The notes under the pieces were generated by a model. It ran no database searches. It worked only from the letters and a program-made list of their open reading frames with translations, and had not been told where the DNA came from. Shown here piece after piece: positions 10,107 through 22,757 of a DNA stretch of 64,000 nucleotides. Positions within the stretch are counted from its first letter, which is position 1. Every line of letters starts with the position of its first letter. Source of the stretch: Numida meleagris (Eukaryota > Chordata > Aves > Galliformes > Numididae); assembly GCF_002078875.1 (NCBI RefSeq), contig NW_018364569.1:1-64000 (forward strand), written 5' to 3'. A program made the position numbers and the translations under genes.

Positions 10107-13100
10107 TTCTGCAGAACTCTTTCAATGTGCTTAATAGAGAACAGTGATCTGGGAGGCAGCAGGCTTGATTTGACATCTCTGCTCTGAGACTGTTGTACAT
10201 TACACATATACATGAAAAACTTACTATAAGCCACATATAACCTGTGCAGAGCAGAGGCTGGAGCCCAGGGCATATTTCTTCCTTTTCTTTCAGCCCAACA
10301 AAACTTGAATCCACCTCTGCAGATTGCATCCCTGCACCATGGGTAAGCAATTAAATAAAAGATGTACAGGTGTGGAAAAAAAGAATACCAGTACTTGCTC
10401 TTGACCTTAGGAGAAATCCATGAGCAGCTCTAGCTTTTACAGAAAAGCTGATGCTGGGTCCTGAAAGCATCTTCCAGGATACCTACCAAACCAAGGCATG
10501 TCAGGCATCCTTCCTCAGGGAGATCTGGCTAGAAACACATTTACTTTCAAGTAGGCATTGAGCTCCTCAGCAATAATCTAAACTGAAGTGTTTGTATAGA
10601 AACCCAGAAGCACAACCACTGCAGAGTACAGAATTTTACAGTAAAAAAAAACAAAACAAAACAAAAAAAGTTTATGCTTTGGATTTCATTCTCAAATCCT
10701 GGCTTAATTTTAAATGTGAACTGCAAAATAAAATCACTGAGAGCATATGTCACATTTGAACAGAGCCTGAATGTGTAGTGTCAACAAAAATAATTCAACT
10801 GAAAATGAACTAGACAAGTATTTAGTGGGGAGAAAATAAATAACAGTATAGCATATTAATGCAATAATAAAGGGATACATTTAAGGTCTCTTCCTTTTAA
10901 ACTCTGCCAGCTGTTAAAACAACATAATCCATTTGAAAAAGACAGAGATAAATAGCATATTCTTAAAGGAAATAAATAATGCTGCCCTACTTCTTAGGCA
11001 ACAGTGTAAGTGAACAGATTTCAGAAATGAATTTACAAAACTGAAGATAAGTATACTATCAAAGCGAATAACGTACCATACAGGAAAAGAAATGGAATCA
11101 TGTACAGTGCTGTTTGTGTGACACATGGTTGCAGAAATAAACCAGCATTGATGAGCTTTTATATTGCTGAAGATAGTGATTTCCAGAGTTATGGCTAAAA
11201 CTATCCTGGAGTCTAAAAGAAAACACATTTGTAAATTATAATCTGAGAAAATATTTTATTTTCAGAATTCACAGTCAGTCTTCCTAATGAATCATTAAAT
11301 GAGGGTGATTTACAGCCTTTCCCTGAAGTCATAATTATCCTTTTTTAATTTTCTTCTCATAAAAGAATTGATAAAATGAGGTTTCAGCATTAAAAAATAG
11401 GAACAAGGTGCTGTTAACTGTAGAGTAGCCAAGTTTGGAGTGACAATAACTGATTTACATTACAAGATGGTACGATTTAAGGACTAATGTACCTGCAATA
11501 GGAAAGCTAGCAGAATTAACCTCATTTAACCCCTTCCCTTATCCTTATATAAAGAATCATAAGCATAAGAGAGAAGAAAGTGTCCAAATTTTTCCAATAC
11601 CAGTTGAAATGCTAATTCCCAATAACCCAAAGGAAGGCATACAGAATACCTTCCTTACTGTATAAGGAAGGTAGAAAGCATACTGAATAATGTGCAGAAT
11701 TTTAAACACTTGTGTCTGATTTATATCTACAGAATCCATCATCCAGTGATTTTTCTTAAAATTGTATTACCCTGGAGTTACAGGAAAAACTTGGATGAGA
11801 TTTATCATCAAGCTGGTTACAAGTATTTTCCTGTAAGAATGTTTATCTGCAGTCATTAACTCTGGAAAAAATTAATTTCAACATTATTGCCCAGTATCAC
11901 AGGGGAGAATATTATTTCATAACAGGTGAAATTAATAATAGCTAAAAGGTCTAAAACATCTAATCTCTTCTGCTTTAGAAGTCAGTTTGACAAATAATCA
12001 TTTGGCATAGCAAAAAACTAACCCATTTTCTTTAATAGTTTGTTTGTTTAATAGTTTAATAGGTTGTTTGAATGACATATTCTCTTTTAAATACAATATT
12101 GTATTTGATGCATTTACTGACAATGTTACTAAATTGTGGTGTAATAATAAAATCACGTAAACACTAGACTAGTGCACTAATGCTAGTGAACTTGTCCACT
12201 GATGCTAGGGGCTAAGAATGGGTGTTCACCCATTACTTTTCCATCTACCTGTCCCTTGCTCTCTCTCTGGTCTGTTGTGGATGCTAGATGCTGTACTTTG
12301 GCTAGGATTTATTGGAAACAACAGCAGTTTTATCTCAGCACTGCAGGGACTGTGAGTTTAAAGATGCTGAAATTGTAGTTTTGTTCCACTGCCAATTAGT
12401 CAGCTTCTAAATTCAAAAAGTATGATTTACACTGGAAAGATTTTCAAATGTCAATTGCATTTCAGTACGAAAAAATAAATTGAAATTAATATGTGTTCTC
12501 TGGCCTAATGTATATAAAATCAGAGTTTTCCACAATTGTGTGCTGTCTAGAACATGACCAGTTGATCTCTGGTTTGATATAAAAAATGTAGTTTTGGCAG
12601 CTATTGGCCATGCAGAATTTCAGGGTTTGGGGAAATGATAGTGGCATGTAATGCCTCTCCTCTCAGAAACAATGATTTAAAATCCACTGTACAGGTTGAC
12701 AGTGAGAATGGCCAGTCTTTGTTATAAGGTTATGATTGCTGAGTGCTCCTCTTGAAATGATTACAGTGGGTTCAGCCCACGCACAGCATTCACATCTGAA
12801 TTAACTGGTACTAGCAGCAATAAGAAAGAGTGACCCTTTTGTAAAGACAAATAGGTTATTTAAAATATCCAGAGGTATTTCAGAGCTTAATGAGGATTGC
12901 TTGCTTTTAAAAAGGAGTGTCAAAATGGCTATACTTTACACTGGCTTTTTCTGTTCCCCAAAAACTTATCTATCCATGGAAGGAGGTAAACAGTAAGTTT
13001 ACAGAACTAAACAGGAGAAGCTATCAGGAATTTTATTAAAAATTATTCAGAAAGGGACAGATTTTTAAAAGTATTTAGGTGTTCAGAATATGTTTTTAAA

Positions 13101-14573
13101 AGCTGTCCCTTATTATACAAATGTGGAATTCATTGCCTAAAGCAGCACAAATGTATTGATTCTGTACTTATACATGAAAATAAATGTCAGTAAGTACAGT
13201 CTTGTAACCCTAATAGTCACGTAAGAAATGTTGGTAGCCTATTCTTATTGAAGTATAAGGTCTACCTCAGGATTGTTTGAAATGTCAGTCCTAAGAGGAA
13301 TATCCTATCTGTGTCAAAATTAGTTTTTAACATTGCTAGCCATGACTTTTTGTACCAATAAAATGGACAACTCAGCGGAAAAGGAGAGGAAATGTATCCA
13401 AACAGAAAAAAATTGAGGTAAGTTCAGAGGAATCAGTGTTACCACCATAATTTCAAAGAATAGGCAAAGTGGGTTTTCTTGTAAAGGCAAAGCAGGAGGA
13501 AGAGATTACATTGCCATTTTCTAACATCAGCAGTATTTGGTAGTCCACTTAAAGCTGTGACGGGACTTTGTTCTAGGGGAAAGTTGCAAGGTGGAGTTGT
13601 CCCTGGGGAACTCAGTAGTGTCTTAATTCAGATTCAAACATAACCCTAAAATTCCTCTGAGAAGACTTTAAAACATGTCTGGGGAGGACTTTGTCTCACC
13701 CCTTAAGTTTAGTTTAGCAAATTCTGTATTGCAGTTAATGATACATGCTTGTTTCTTAAGTAATGTCAAGAGACACTTGACATGGCATGCCTCTAAATAG
13801 TGGAATACTGATTTACTACAAAAGATATCTTTTATAAAAGGTAGGGTTCAGTCTCATCTCACATCTGTGGTCTTGTTTAGGGACAAATACAGATTGGGGG
13901 TAAACAGTCTTCTAAAAGAATATAAACAATATATCTAAATTCCTTTAAGAAAACAAATAGAAATATAGACATTTTGCCTGCCATATCACACAATGAATGA
14001 CAGGACTAATATAGTGTCTAAAATTTTGCTGCTGGTCACATGCTGTTCAGCAGGTCTGCTGTGTTGACTCCTCTCTACAGAGATCGCACTGTCTCTCACC
14101 TTCTTTTAGGCTTTATCAACAGTTCCTCATTTTGTGTGAATGTCCTTTCTCTGCTCCTTTGATTCTTCTCTTTTTTTTTACAGTAAACTTATCAGTTTGT
14201 TCCCCTCTGTAACCCTTTTCTCTTTTCACTTGCCTTTCAGTAATTTTTGTTTCCCTCCCTCTCCCTGCTGTCTCCTTTTCTTCATTTCCTGCAGCCTAGA
14301 AACATTCCTTACCCTGCAGATACATATTTTGGATTATCTGAGAGATCATCTTATTTCTTGTAAATCAGTGTTTCACTGCAAAACAGTTGATTTGGTTTTT
14401 ATGCGTCATGCTATAACAGACACGTTCTGCGTGAAAACAGCTCCCAAATCCACCCAATTTCTAATTTACATGGTCTGATATATGTTTATGGACGAAGGGA
14501 AAAAAACATACAACTAGTGGATCTTTAAAGTATGTTTCCATTTTTGTTTGCTGTCCAACTTGTGATTATTTAT
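10107..14573. other. Long AT-rich stretch without recognised genes
   Basis: 4.5 kb without a recognised gene or TE. It holds an A-rich stretch with AAAAC units (10643-10668) and a pyrimidine-rich stretch at about 14140-14300 (TTTTCT, CCCTCCCTCTCC). The 112-codon frame at 14140-14478 follows that biased composition and has no protein features I would trust. Confidence 0.5.
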
Positions 14574-14851
14574 CTCCGCCAGGGGAGATTTAGGCTGGAC
14601 ATTAGGAAATACTACTTTTCTGAAAGAGTGGTCAGGCGCTGGAACGGGCTGCCCAGGGAGGTGGTGGAGTCACTGTCCCTGGAGGTGTTCAAGAAACGTT
14701 TAGATATAGCGTTGGGAGACATGGTTTAGTGGGGTTGTTGGTGGTAGGTGGATGGTTGGACTAGGTGATCTTGTAGGTCTTTTCCAGCCTAGCTCATTCT
14801 ATGATTCTATGATTCTATGATTCCATGATTCTATGATTCTATGATTCTATG
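14574..14851 (+). mobile_element. CR1 3' end with octamer array
   Basis: The last 60 or so codons of CR1 ORF2 are intact: [40 protein letters not shown] and [11 protein letters not shown], then a stop. The 3' UTR follows and then seven octamers at 14796-14851. By eye it is over 90% identical to 42601-42838, so it belongs to the same fairly young subfamily. Confidence 0.95.
14796..14851 (+). repeat. CR1 terminal octamer array (ATTCTATG)7
   Basis: Seven tandem 8-base units; the fourth is ATTCCATG. Most CR1 ends in this window have two or three. Confidence 0.95.
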
Positions 14852-15630
14852 ATTTATTTAATAATTTTCTTTCTTATCCTTCCATTTCTCTATTCCAACT
14901 TTTAAAATCGCAATGCCCACAATATATAGAAATAACAGTAATGATGTTAGAAATGGCCAATTTTAATACATCTAATCCAATTAATATTTCATATTGGTTG
15001 GATTGGTTTTTCAGAGTTTCCAAATGAAAAAAAAAATTGGCTAAAAAAAAAAAATGAAGAGATCATTAAATCATATTTTCAGAAGCATGTTATTATTAAC
15101 ACCACTATGTCACACAAAAATTTCCTCATTTTAGAACTTTTTCATTTGGTTGCCTGCAATGATCACTATATGTTCCTTTCCTCTTCTTTTTTAAAACTCA
15201 ATGTCTAAAACTGAATGCCAACTTGAAAAAGATTTTTTATCATCTTTCTTACCTTGTTTCAGAGACACACTCCTTTCTAAACTTCACCAGAGAGCTTATA
15301 ACCCCTCAACAGATTCTTTCTCTAAGACAAATGTGTCTGAACAGTTAATTCTCACTGTAGATAAGATTCCATATTTATTAGAAACCTGTTAAGGTTACCT
15401 TCTTATAAATGAAATTCACAGCTGCAAGAATTTGTGGTTCAAGAATACGGACAATTTCATACAGGTGCAGTAAATATGATGCACTTAACATACTTCCGGT
15501 TTTCATTTGTTTTAACCATATCCACCAGCACATTCCTTAAGTGTTCAATGAAAATGAGGAAGATGGATTGTGTGGTGTGCTCAGGGATCCTGGTTCCTCA
15601 CTTCCTGAGACAGAGAAGCTCGGTGAATCT
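14852..15630. other. AT-rich DNA without recognised genes
   Basis: A-rich runs near 15025-15055. Otherwise nothing was recognised. Confidence 0.45.
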
Positions 15631-15999
15631 TATAGAATCATAGAATCCTTAGAGTTGGAAGGGACCTCTGAAGGCCATCTAGTCCAACTCCTTGCAATGA
15701 ACAGGGACAACACAGCTCGATCAGGTTGTCCAGGGCCTGATCCAGCCTCACTTGAAAGCCTCCGGGGAGAGGGCATCAGCCACATCTCTGGGCAACCTGT
15801 TCCACTGCCTCACCACCCTCACTGTAACATTCTTTTTCCTTATATCTTACCTAAATCTACTCTCTGAGCTTGAAACCATTTCCCCTTCTTCTGTCAACAC
15901 AGACCCTGCTAAAGAGTCTGTCCCCTTCTTTCCTGTATCTCTCCTTTAGGTACTGAAAGGCCGCTACAGGTCACCTCGTAGCCTTCTTTTCTCCAGGCC
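15631..15999 (-). mobile_element. CR1 3' fragment, minus strand
   Basis: CR1 reading leftwards. From the left edge: octamer-like TATAGAATCATAGAATCC, GTTGGAAGGGACCTCTGAAG, AGTCCAACTCC, and the complement of the LP-EVV and FRLDI coding end, TCTGGGCAACCTGTTCCACTG. It is frame-damaged. It shares the CTTAGAG/CTTAGCG variant after the octamers with the copy at 63337-63590. Confidence 0.9.
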
Positions 16000-18900
16000 G
16001 CCTTCCTTAGATTTCTACCCATGGAAATAGAAGCTTGGAGATATGTGTGAATGCTCAGGTAAGATACGTGGAGAGTGTTAGGATACCTCTGTAGCATGCA
16101 GTGCAACCTGCAAGCAGCAGGGTATCTCAGAATCCTGTATTTTAGAAATAAATTTGGATATTAGAAAAATACATACTTAGGATCATTAATTTGCTAAAAT
16201 AAGGTGTTATCAAGGATATTTTTCTATGCTATGATCTTTTGGATAGATCAGTGTCCATATTGTTTCACTTATGATTTGCTTCCCTTGCAGAATTAATCTT
16301 CTCTGGTGCATTTCATACAAGTTGAGAAGGGGATGAGAGAAAAACAAAATCGGGGGTTAAGAAAAAGGACATGAAAAATACTGAAGATAGAAGCTGGTTA
16401 ACTGATTTTGAAAAAGAGAAATATCTGAAAGACAATGTTCAAGCAATGATATTGCTGACTGTCAGCAACACTTACAGCCTTTGTCCCCCTTCACTTTCAG
16501 TAACTTAATGAAGGCACAGAGCTCTGTTAAGACACCAGCATTTGGCTTTGTTGAGTTCAAACCATGTGTCTCTCCTGGTAGACCTCATCATAAAGTCACA
16601 GCAGTGTATTAGTGCAAGTGCTCAGGAGGGACAGTTAATCTCAATGCTTTAACTGCTGAGGAGGCACTAATGGGAAATTGATAAGAAGCTTAATGTTATT
16701 AAACACCTGTGAGAAACCACTTCAGGCAGAAGAGAGTTCTGCATCATTGAGGCCATAATCCTGTGCCTATACTTCCTGACACTTCTAGGGGAAAATCCAA
16801 AGCAATTAAGGGTCGTATTTTAATAACTCTGGTATATACTTTTTCACCTCATAACAATCTTTATGAAAGGCATCTGATGGCTACAACAACAGAAATAAAA
16901 TTAGTATTCTTCTGACCTGATGCAAACTGAGCTGCTGGTTAATTGTGCAGCCTTTGGTAAAACACTTCAGATGTGAGAGGGCTCCAGGAAAAGCTACAAA
17001 GAGTTGAAGATAGACAAGCAGATATAGGGAGCCCTTTTGTACTCTGAATGAAAATGGCATGGACCAGGCCCTGTCTGGAATCTACCAGATTATGTGATAA
17101 AACAGAATTATGCCCATGGTAATATGATTACCTGATAGGCAGAGGTTACTACTTTGAGCATGACCAAGTGTTGCAAGCTCCTGGTGAGCTCTAGATCAAA
17201 GCTGTTTTGGAGAATGGGCAGAGCTGTCAAGTACACATGGAATCATGATTTGCCTCCTGTTTTGGGTGCCTATGTCATTTAATGGATCTTGTCTTCTATG
17301 TTGCTTCCTAGTAATACTTTAATGACCATTCATCCTTAACCATTTGCATGCAGGAACATAATCTGTGACCCAATTTGCACTTCTCTAAGAGAAAAAGCTA
17401 TTTATGTTGAGCCAGGAGAGCAGAAGCTCCGAACTGCAAAGAGGGGAAATCAGAGAAATACCAGCACAAGCTGTGACAGTCATACTCCACAGAGTGCAGT
17501 GTGACAGTTTTAGAAGTTACTTGCTTTCCTTGTGTTCTAATACAATCTATTTTCAAAATCTTTGGGATGGAGTTGCTGACTTCAAAGAAAAGATGATGGT
17601 CACTTCAACAACTGACCTGTTTGGATCCTGTCATATCTCAGCTGTTAGCCAAGATGAATTAAGTAAACTTAGATTCAAAGGAAAATTACAAGGAAAATTA
17701 CAGTGCATTAATAAATACAAAAATAGAAATAGAATTATATTAATCTGATGATACAAAGTGGATTACAAAGCTTTGTTAAAAATAATTACAGGATGTAGAA
17801 TCTCCAGATCATCACTCTTTTTACCTGACTCCATGAGTGAATCTTTGCTAATTTCCACAGGTACTGAGGCCTTTTCTATGAAGTCTTCTGGAAAAATAAT
17901 TACCACAGTCTGCATTAACTTCAGACGTCTCGGCAGTCAAAAATAATTCATTTACCTCAAAGTTTGCAGCAGATGCAATATCAAACAGGAAAAGTTTGAG
18001 ATAGTTAGTTCTGAAAGATTTATGCAGAAAGTGCAGTGTTCTCTTTCCCAAGCTGCTAATCTGGCAAGTTTCACAGATACTGTTAAAGATAAAGGAAAAA
18101 AAAATCATATTTCAAGGCATGCAGAAGCCAAACTGACAAGTGAGATGGACAGTGTGTCAGTTTAGAAGAACAGGTACACCATTAGAGATTTCTAGACTGC
18201 AATCATATTTCTGAGACTTCAAAAAGGACACTTACCTTGAAATATAGCACATTTCTAAAAAATTCCCCTGGAACAGAAATTCCAAACTTCGATTAGTAGA
18301 ACTCAGGATGATGCATTGTGTTTACGTTACTAAAATATTTCTTAGGAATTACAACAGAGATGGGCACCTTAGGAAACGAGAACACAAGGGGCAACATCAC
18401 TAGTATTATGCCTCTCAGGTGGGTATTTCTCCCAGAGATGGGGAACATGGAAGTCCTGGGAATTTGGGTCTGTACAGATCCACAATGCTTTACTTTCCAG
18501 TCTTATGCCATCCACAGAGGAAATATTTATTTATTTATAGTTTCATTGAGAAGCTTTGTGCAAATATTCTTGGTTCTACAGAGTCTTTTGTTTTGATGAT
18601 TCATTTCTTTTTGTTCTCAGTTATTTCTACTAGAACTTTATTGGTGAATGGTATGATACAATATGCAGCTTGGAAACTTCTGGGGGAGGAATTTCTTCAG
18701 GCCTTCACTCAACCTCTATCAACCCTAAACATGGAAAATAAGTGGAAAACGTCTTTTGACATACCTTCTAATACTAACAGTGAAAGCATCCTTACATAAT
18801 AATTGTCTTTGAGACCACAAATATTCTAAGGTTTCTTCTTGCTGATCATGGAAGATTTTTTTAAGGTGTGCAATAGCTATAAATGGGGCTGTGCTCTGCA

Positions 18901-19872
18901 GTAACAGGGGTTGTGATCTAACCTACTGTGAATGCCTCAATGCACATTTCTTTAACTCTGCAAAAATAGAAGTAACGAACTAAATTGTTCTACCAAGATC
19001 TTTTTCTTCATAAATTCAGATTCTCAAGAGAAGTAAGAGAAGTATTGATTTCCCGTAACTTCCAACTCCTTTGAAACACAGGAAGAAATATTGCTATAAA
19101 ATTAGCAATATGTGCTGCTGGCTGCACAGGTTCTGAATCTTTCTGTTACATATCCTTCCTCGCTACTATATTCCTGTTGTACTGAAAGTTATGTAGTGAA
19201 ACAAAAAAAGACAGTGTTTGGGCAACATTTCTTAAAATATTTCTAATATATTGAGGGGCACAGTGGGGATTGCATAGTCATCATATGGGCTGTTCTGATG
19301 ATATGCTATATGTAGTGTGGCACCAAGAACACAAAAAACATGAATCCATTTGAGATAGCAAACTTTCACGGCAGGAAGAGAAAGAGCTGTCTGTCTTATT
19401 TCCATTTTCCTCATATTCATGACTTATGACGGAGTTTCTTTTGCAAACCTGAAAGTTAATGAAATATTAACATCTTTTACTACTGGAATTTGAAGAAAAG
19501 AGTATGATTTCAGCCTCCATCAAAGTGCTCATATCCAGTTTTAAATAGTAACAATTGCATAGGAAGAAGTAGCTTGTTCAGTTCCTACATGCCCTAGTAT
19601 TACTGTGTTTAGTATGTACCTGTTAGTAAACTCATGTAAAGATAACTCTGATACTGGACACACATAAATTATTTCATCTACTATAGTAAAATGAATTTTT
19701 GCTTTGGTCTTTTTATTTATGCTTGGTCTAAGTCTGTTTGCATTGGCATGGTCATGTTGTTACATATTGTTATGTGGGAAGTCTGCTTCAACAACATGTA
19801 CTAGAGGCATTCTCTGGACTATATGTGTACTCATACGACTGCCATAAAAGCTGAACTGCAACAGCAACAAAG
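16000..19872. other. Gene-free stretch
   Basis: 3.9 kb of mixed AT-rich DNA. The frames at 17404-17748 and 18318-18799 are 90-126 codons but have no recognised domain, and neighbouring frames overlap them. No repeat family was recognised. Confidence 0.45.
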
Positions 19873-20288
19873 ATGCTGAAGGGTGTAGACGGTGAGATGT
19901 GTGAGTGGCTGAGGCCCCTGGGTATGCTCAGCCCAGAGCAGAGGAGCTGAGGGGAGGCCTCATGGCAGCTGCAGCTCCTCACAGGGAGCAGAGGGGCAGC
20001 GCTGAGCTCTGCTCTCTGTGACAGCGACAGGGCCCGAGGGAACGGCATGGAGCTGTGGCAGGGGAGGGGCAGCTGGGGGTTAGGAACGGGTTCTGCACCA
20101 GAGGGCGGTGGGCATGGAACAGGCTGCCCAGGGCAACTGTCGTTACGTCAAGCCTGATGGAGTTCAAGAAGCTTTTGGACAACACCCTGAAGACACAGGA
20201 TTTGAATTTTGGGTGGTCTTATGTGGAAGTGGGAGCTGGACTCAATGATCCCTGTTGGTCTCTTCCAGATTGGGATATTCCATGATTT
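19873..20288 (+). mobile_element. GC-rich CR1 3' fragment
   Basis: CR1 of a GC-rich subfamily: GAGGCCCCTGGGTATGCTC, CAGCCCAGAGCAGAGGAGC, GCAGCTCCTCACAGGGAGC, GACAGCGACAGGGCCCGAG, GGCATGGAACAGGCTGCCC, then a tail with TGATCCCTGTTGGTCTCTTC and GGGATATTCCATGATT. The coding end is damaged. It stands out as a GC island in AT-rich DNA, but it is a repeat and not a CpG-island promoter. Confidence 0.85.
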
Positions 20289-20344
20289 GGTGAAAGAATC
20301 CTGCTTCCTTAAAGATTTGGTACGACATGTAGTTTATATTTTGG

Positions 20345-20365
20345 AAAAAAAAAAAAAAAAAAAAA
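20345..20365. repeat. Poly(A) tract, 21 bases
   Basis: Uninterrupted A run 56 bases beyond the end of the CR1 fragment. It is probably a simple-sequence tract, because CR1 elements do not end in poly(A). Confidence 0.85.
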
Positions 20366-21157
20366 GGAATTATACTAATGAATTTAATGTATAATCTTTA
20401 ATATTATATGTAATGTTTTGAAAAAATTAAGTAGTTTCATGTCCAGTTAGCAAATATAGTGTCAATATGAAGAGTTAGAAAACGTCAAGGCTTTAATTTC
20501 AGATGCTGATGCTGTTTCCCTACAGTTGATAAGACATGATAGGGAAGAATAGCCTATTTTAAGGGAGGCCTTCTGGTTTGAATTTTGTCATATAAAATCA
20601 GAAATTGATATGAACAAGAGGAAGGATAGGAACAAAATTTTAGTGATTAGGGAAAAGGACAATGTTGCCTGTGTAACAGAAGAATAGTGGGATGATAGAC
20701 CTTAGAGAGCCAATGAAATTTTGGCACATTTGAATTTCCTTTGGCTTTTATATTCATTTAAAGTTCTTAACTCTGTATTTTTGAAGAACATTGGGGGAGT
20801 TTCTTTGGTCCATCTGAATGAGAGGTACTCACTAATGTGAAATCTCCATTCTACTTTGAGTCTTTTCAGTTATTTATGTATAACAAACAAAACCAGAAGT
20901 GTACGCATATTACTCTAATGCTTCTCAGAGTTTTTTCCAGCAGCATTTTTTTATTTTGTCCCCTTGCTTCTCTCAGTGAAAACTCATGTGGCTTAGAGAA
21001 GTTCATCTTACAGAGGAACACTTGAAAATATCTCTAAAAAGTGAATGACCCTTGTGAAAAGCTAACACAACTAAAAAAGAATGAAATCTCTTCCAAAATC
21101 AGTAAATCAGTTTCAAAAGCAAACTAAACCAAACCAAACTGTACCACCACCACCACN

Positions 21158-21193
<36 letters not shown>

Positions 21194-22690
21194 AATAAAA
21201 TAACCTCCATGCCACAAATCACTCCGAAATTGTCCTGAGGAATTTGGCAGAATTCTGGAATTTTTGCTCCGTCATTTTTTGTTAGTTTACAAGACTTGGC
21301 ATCTTGACTCGTTGCTTTTCTGCTTTTTACTGTTAGTACTGAATATTACTAGTTTTTTTCTTTTATTTGGCATATACATCTTTCCACTTGTCAAAACCTA
21401 AATGTATATATAGTCTAGCATATAGTCTAGCATCTAGACCAGAGAAAAAGTGCACCTAAAAGACAATTGTGTCATAACCTTCAACACAAGCTCTACTATA
21501 AATATATATTGTCCTGTAGCTTCTGAATTGTGTTTCTTCTGAGATTTTCATCAATAAGAGTTTGGAAATGCTGACGGGGGGGAGTAGGTTTAGGATTAAA
21601 ATGCTATGCTCTTGATGATGAGTATATGGATTTTATCAGTAGTTCTGTTGTTACTTGTGCTGTCTTCACAGAGCTTTCTAAAAGGACTGTGATGATGCAG
21701 ACACCAAAGTTAAGTTTGCTAAAATTGGATTTTTCCTTTGCAATCGGTAAAAACACAATCAAATAGGACAATACAAAGAAAATCCAATCTTTACAAGTGC
21801 TTTCATTCTGGCTTGCAGTTTCTCCTTCGTTCCACAAAATCCTTCACTTTTCTGATCGGTGGAAGGTCGAATAAAGCAATCAATGAGAACAACTCTGAAA
21901 TGTGCCTTTGGCATCTTGGAAACTGTAGACTGTTCTGATTCTTAGGTTGTCTAAGTATAGCATTCCAAAATGAAAGCATAAAGTAGAATAGAAGTGATGT
22001 GCAAATTGGAAAAATCAGTAGCAGTTATGCTTACATAGTACTAAAGACAAATAAACTGCCTTGTTTGTATTCTACACCCATAGGTTTAACTGAAAACAAT
22101 TTTTTTTCTAAATAAAATATTTCCTAACAGTGTAAGTCACTAACTTACAGTGAAAAGTCAGATTTATGAAGAACAGAGTAAACTAAATGCAGGAGTAGAG
22201 TAGTTGTAGGCTAGAAACGTATCTTACTGCAGGTGGCTCTTTTATATGGAGTATATGAATTCATGATGTAACGGATTTTTAGAAAAAATGCATAATAATA
22301 ATTTAAATAACAAAATGATTATGCTAGGAAGTAGTTCTTGCTGTAGATTATTTGACAAAGACTAGTTTGGTTTTCTAATGGTAAAATAAAAGAATTAGGT
22401 ATAGAGATACGTTTCACTTAACTGTTCTGGGAAAGTTAATTCCTAATAATTTCTGTGGCAAGAATGTAACTTAAAATCTATCATCTATCATTAAGTGGGT
22501 AGCACTAAGCTGGTTTTAAAGTTTTAAAGCTTTGAACTCACAAACTACATGTTCTAATAAACAAGCAATCAAAAGCATCATTCAAGAAGTGATATTCATG
22601 TTTTTACCTTTGGTGATTAGTGGCTCATATGTATGCATTTTATTTTTCTTACAGATCTGTGATTCTTAGGAAATCCAGTCAGGAACTTTA
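20366..22690. other. Gene-free stretch
   Basis: AT-rich. It contains the (CCA)n/N/poly(A) site listed separately and a small imperfect tandem of TATAGTCTAGCA around 21410-21435. Confidence 0.45.
21143..21189. repeat. (ACC)n followed by N and poly(A)32
   Basis: A short ACC triplet run (21143-21156), one ambiguous base at 21157, then 32 A residues. This is the only N in the window and marks a place where the base call or homopolymer length is uncertain. Confidence 0.9.
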
Positions 22691-22757
22691 TGGGTTGATG
22701 TTTGGACTAGACAATCTTAGTGGTCTTTTCCAACCTTAATGATTCTATGACTCTGTG
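22691..22757 (+). mobile_element. CR1 3' tip
   Basis: Terminal CR1 UTR only: TGGGTTGATGTTTGGACTAG, TGGTCTTTTCCAACCTTAAT, octamers GATTCTATG and ACTCTGTG. Severe 5' truncation. Confidence 0.85.

Noticed and set aside
14140..14478. 112-codon open frame rich in Ser, Phe and Leu
   Set aside because: Explained by the pyrimidine-rich composition; no conserved motif.
19873..20288. GC-rich block as a possible CpG-island promoter
   Set aside because: Its sequence follows the 3' end of a GC-rich CR1 subfamily.
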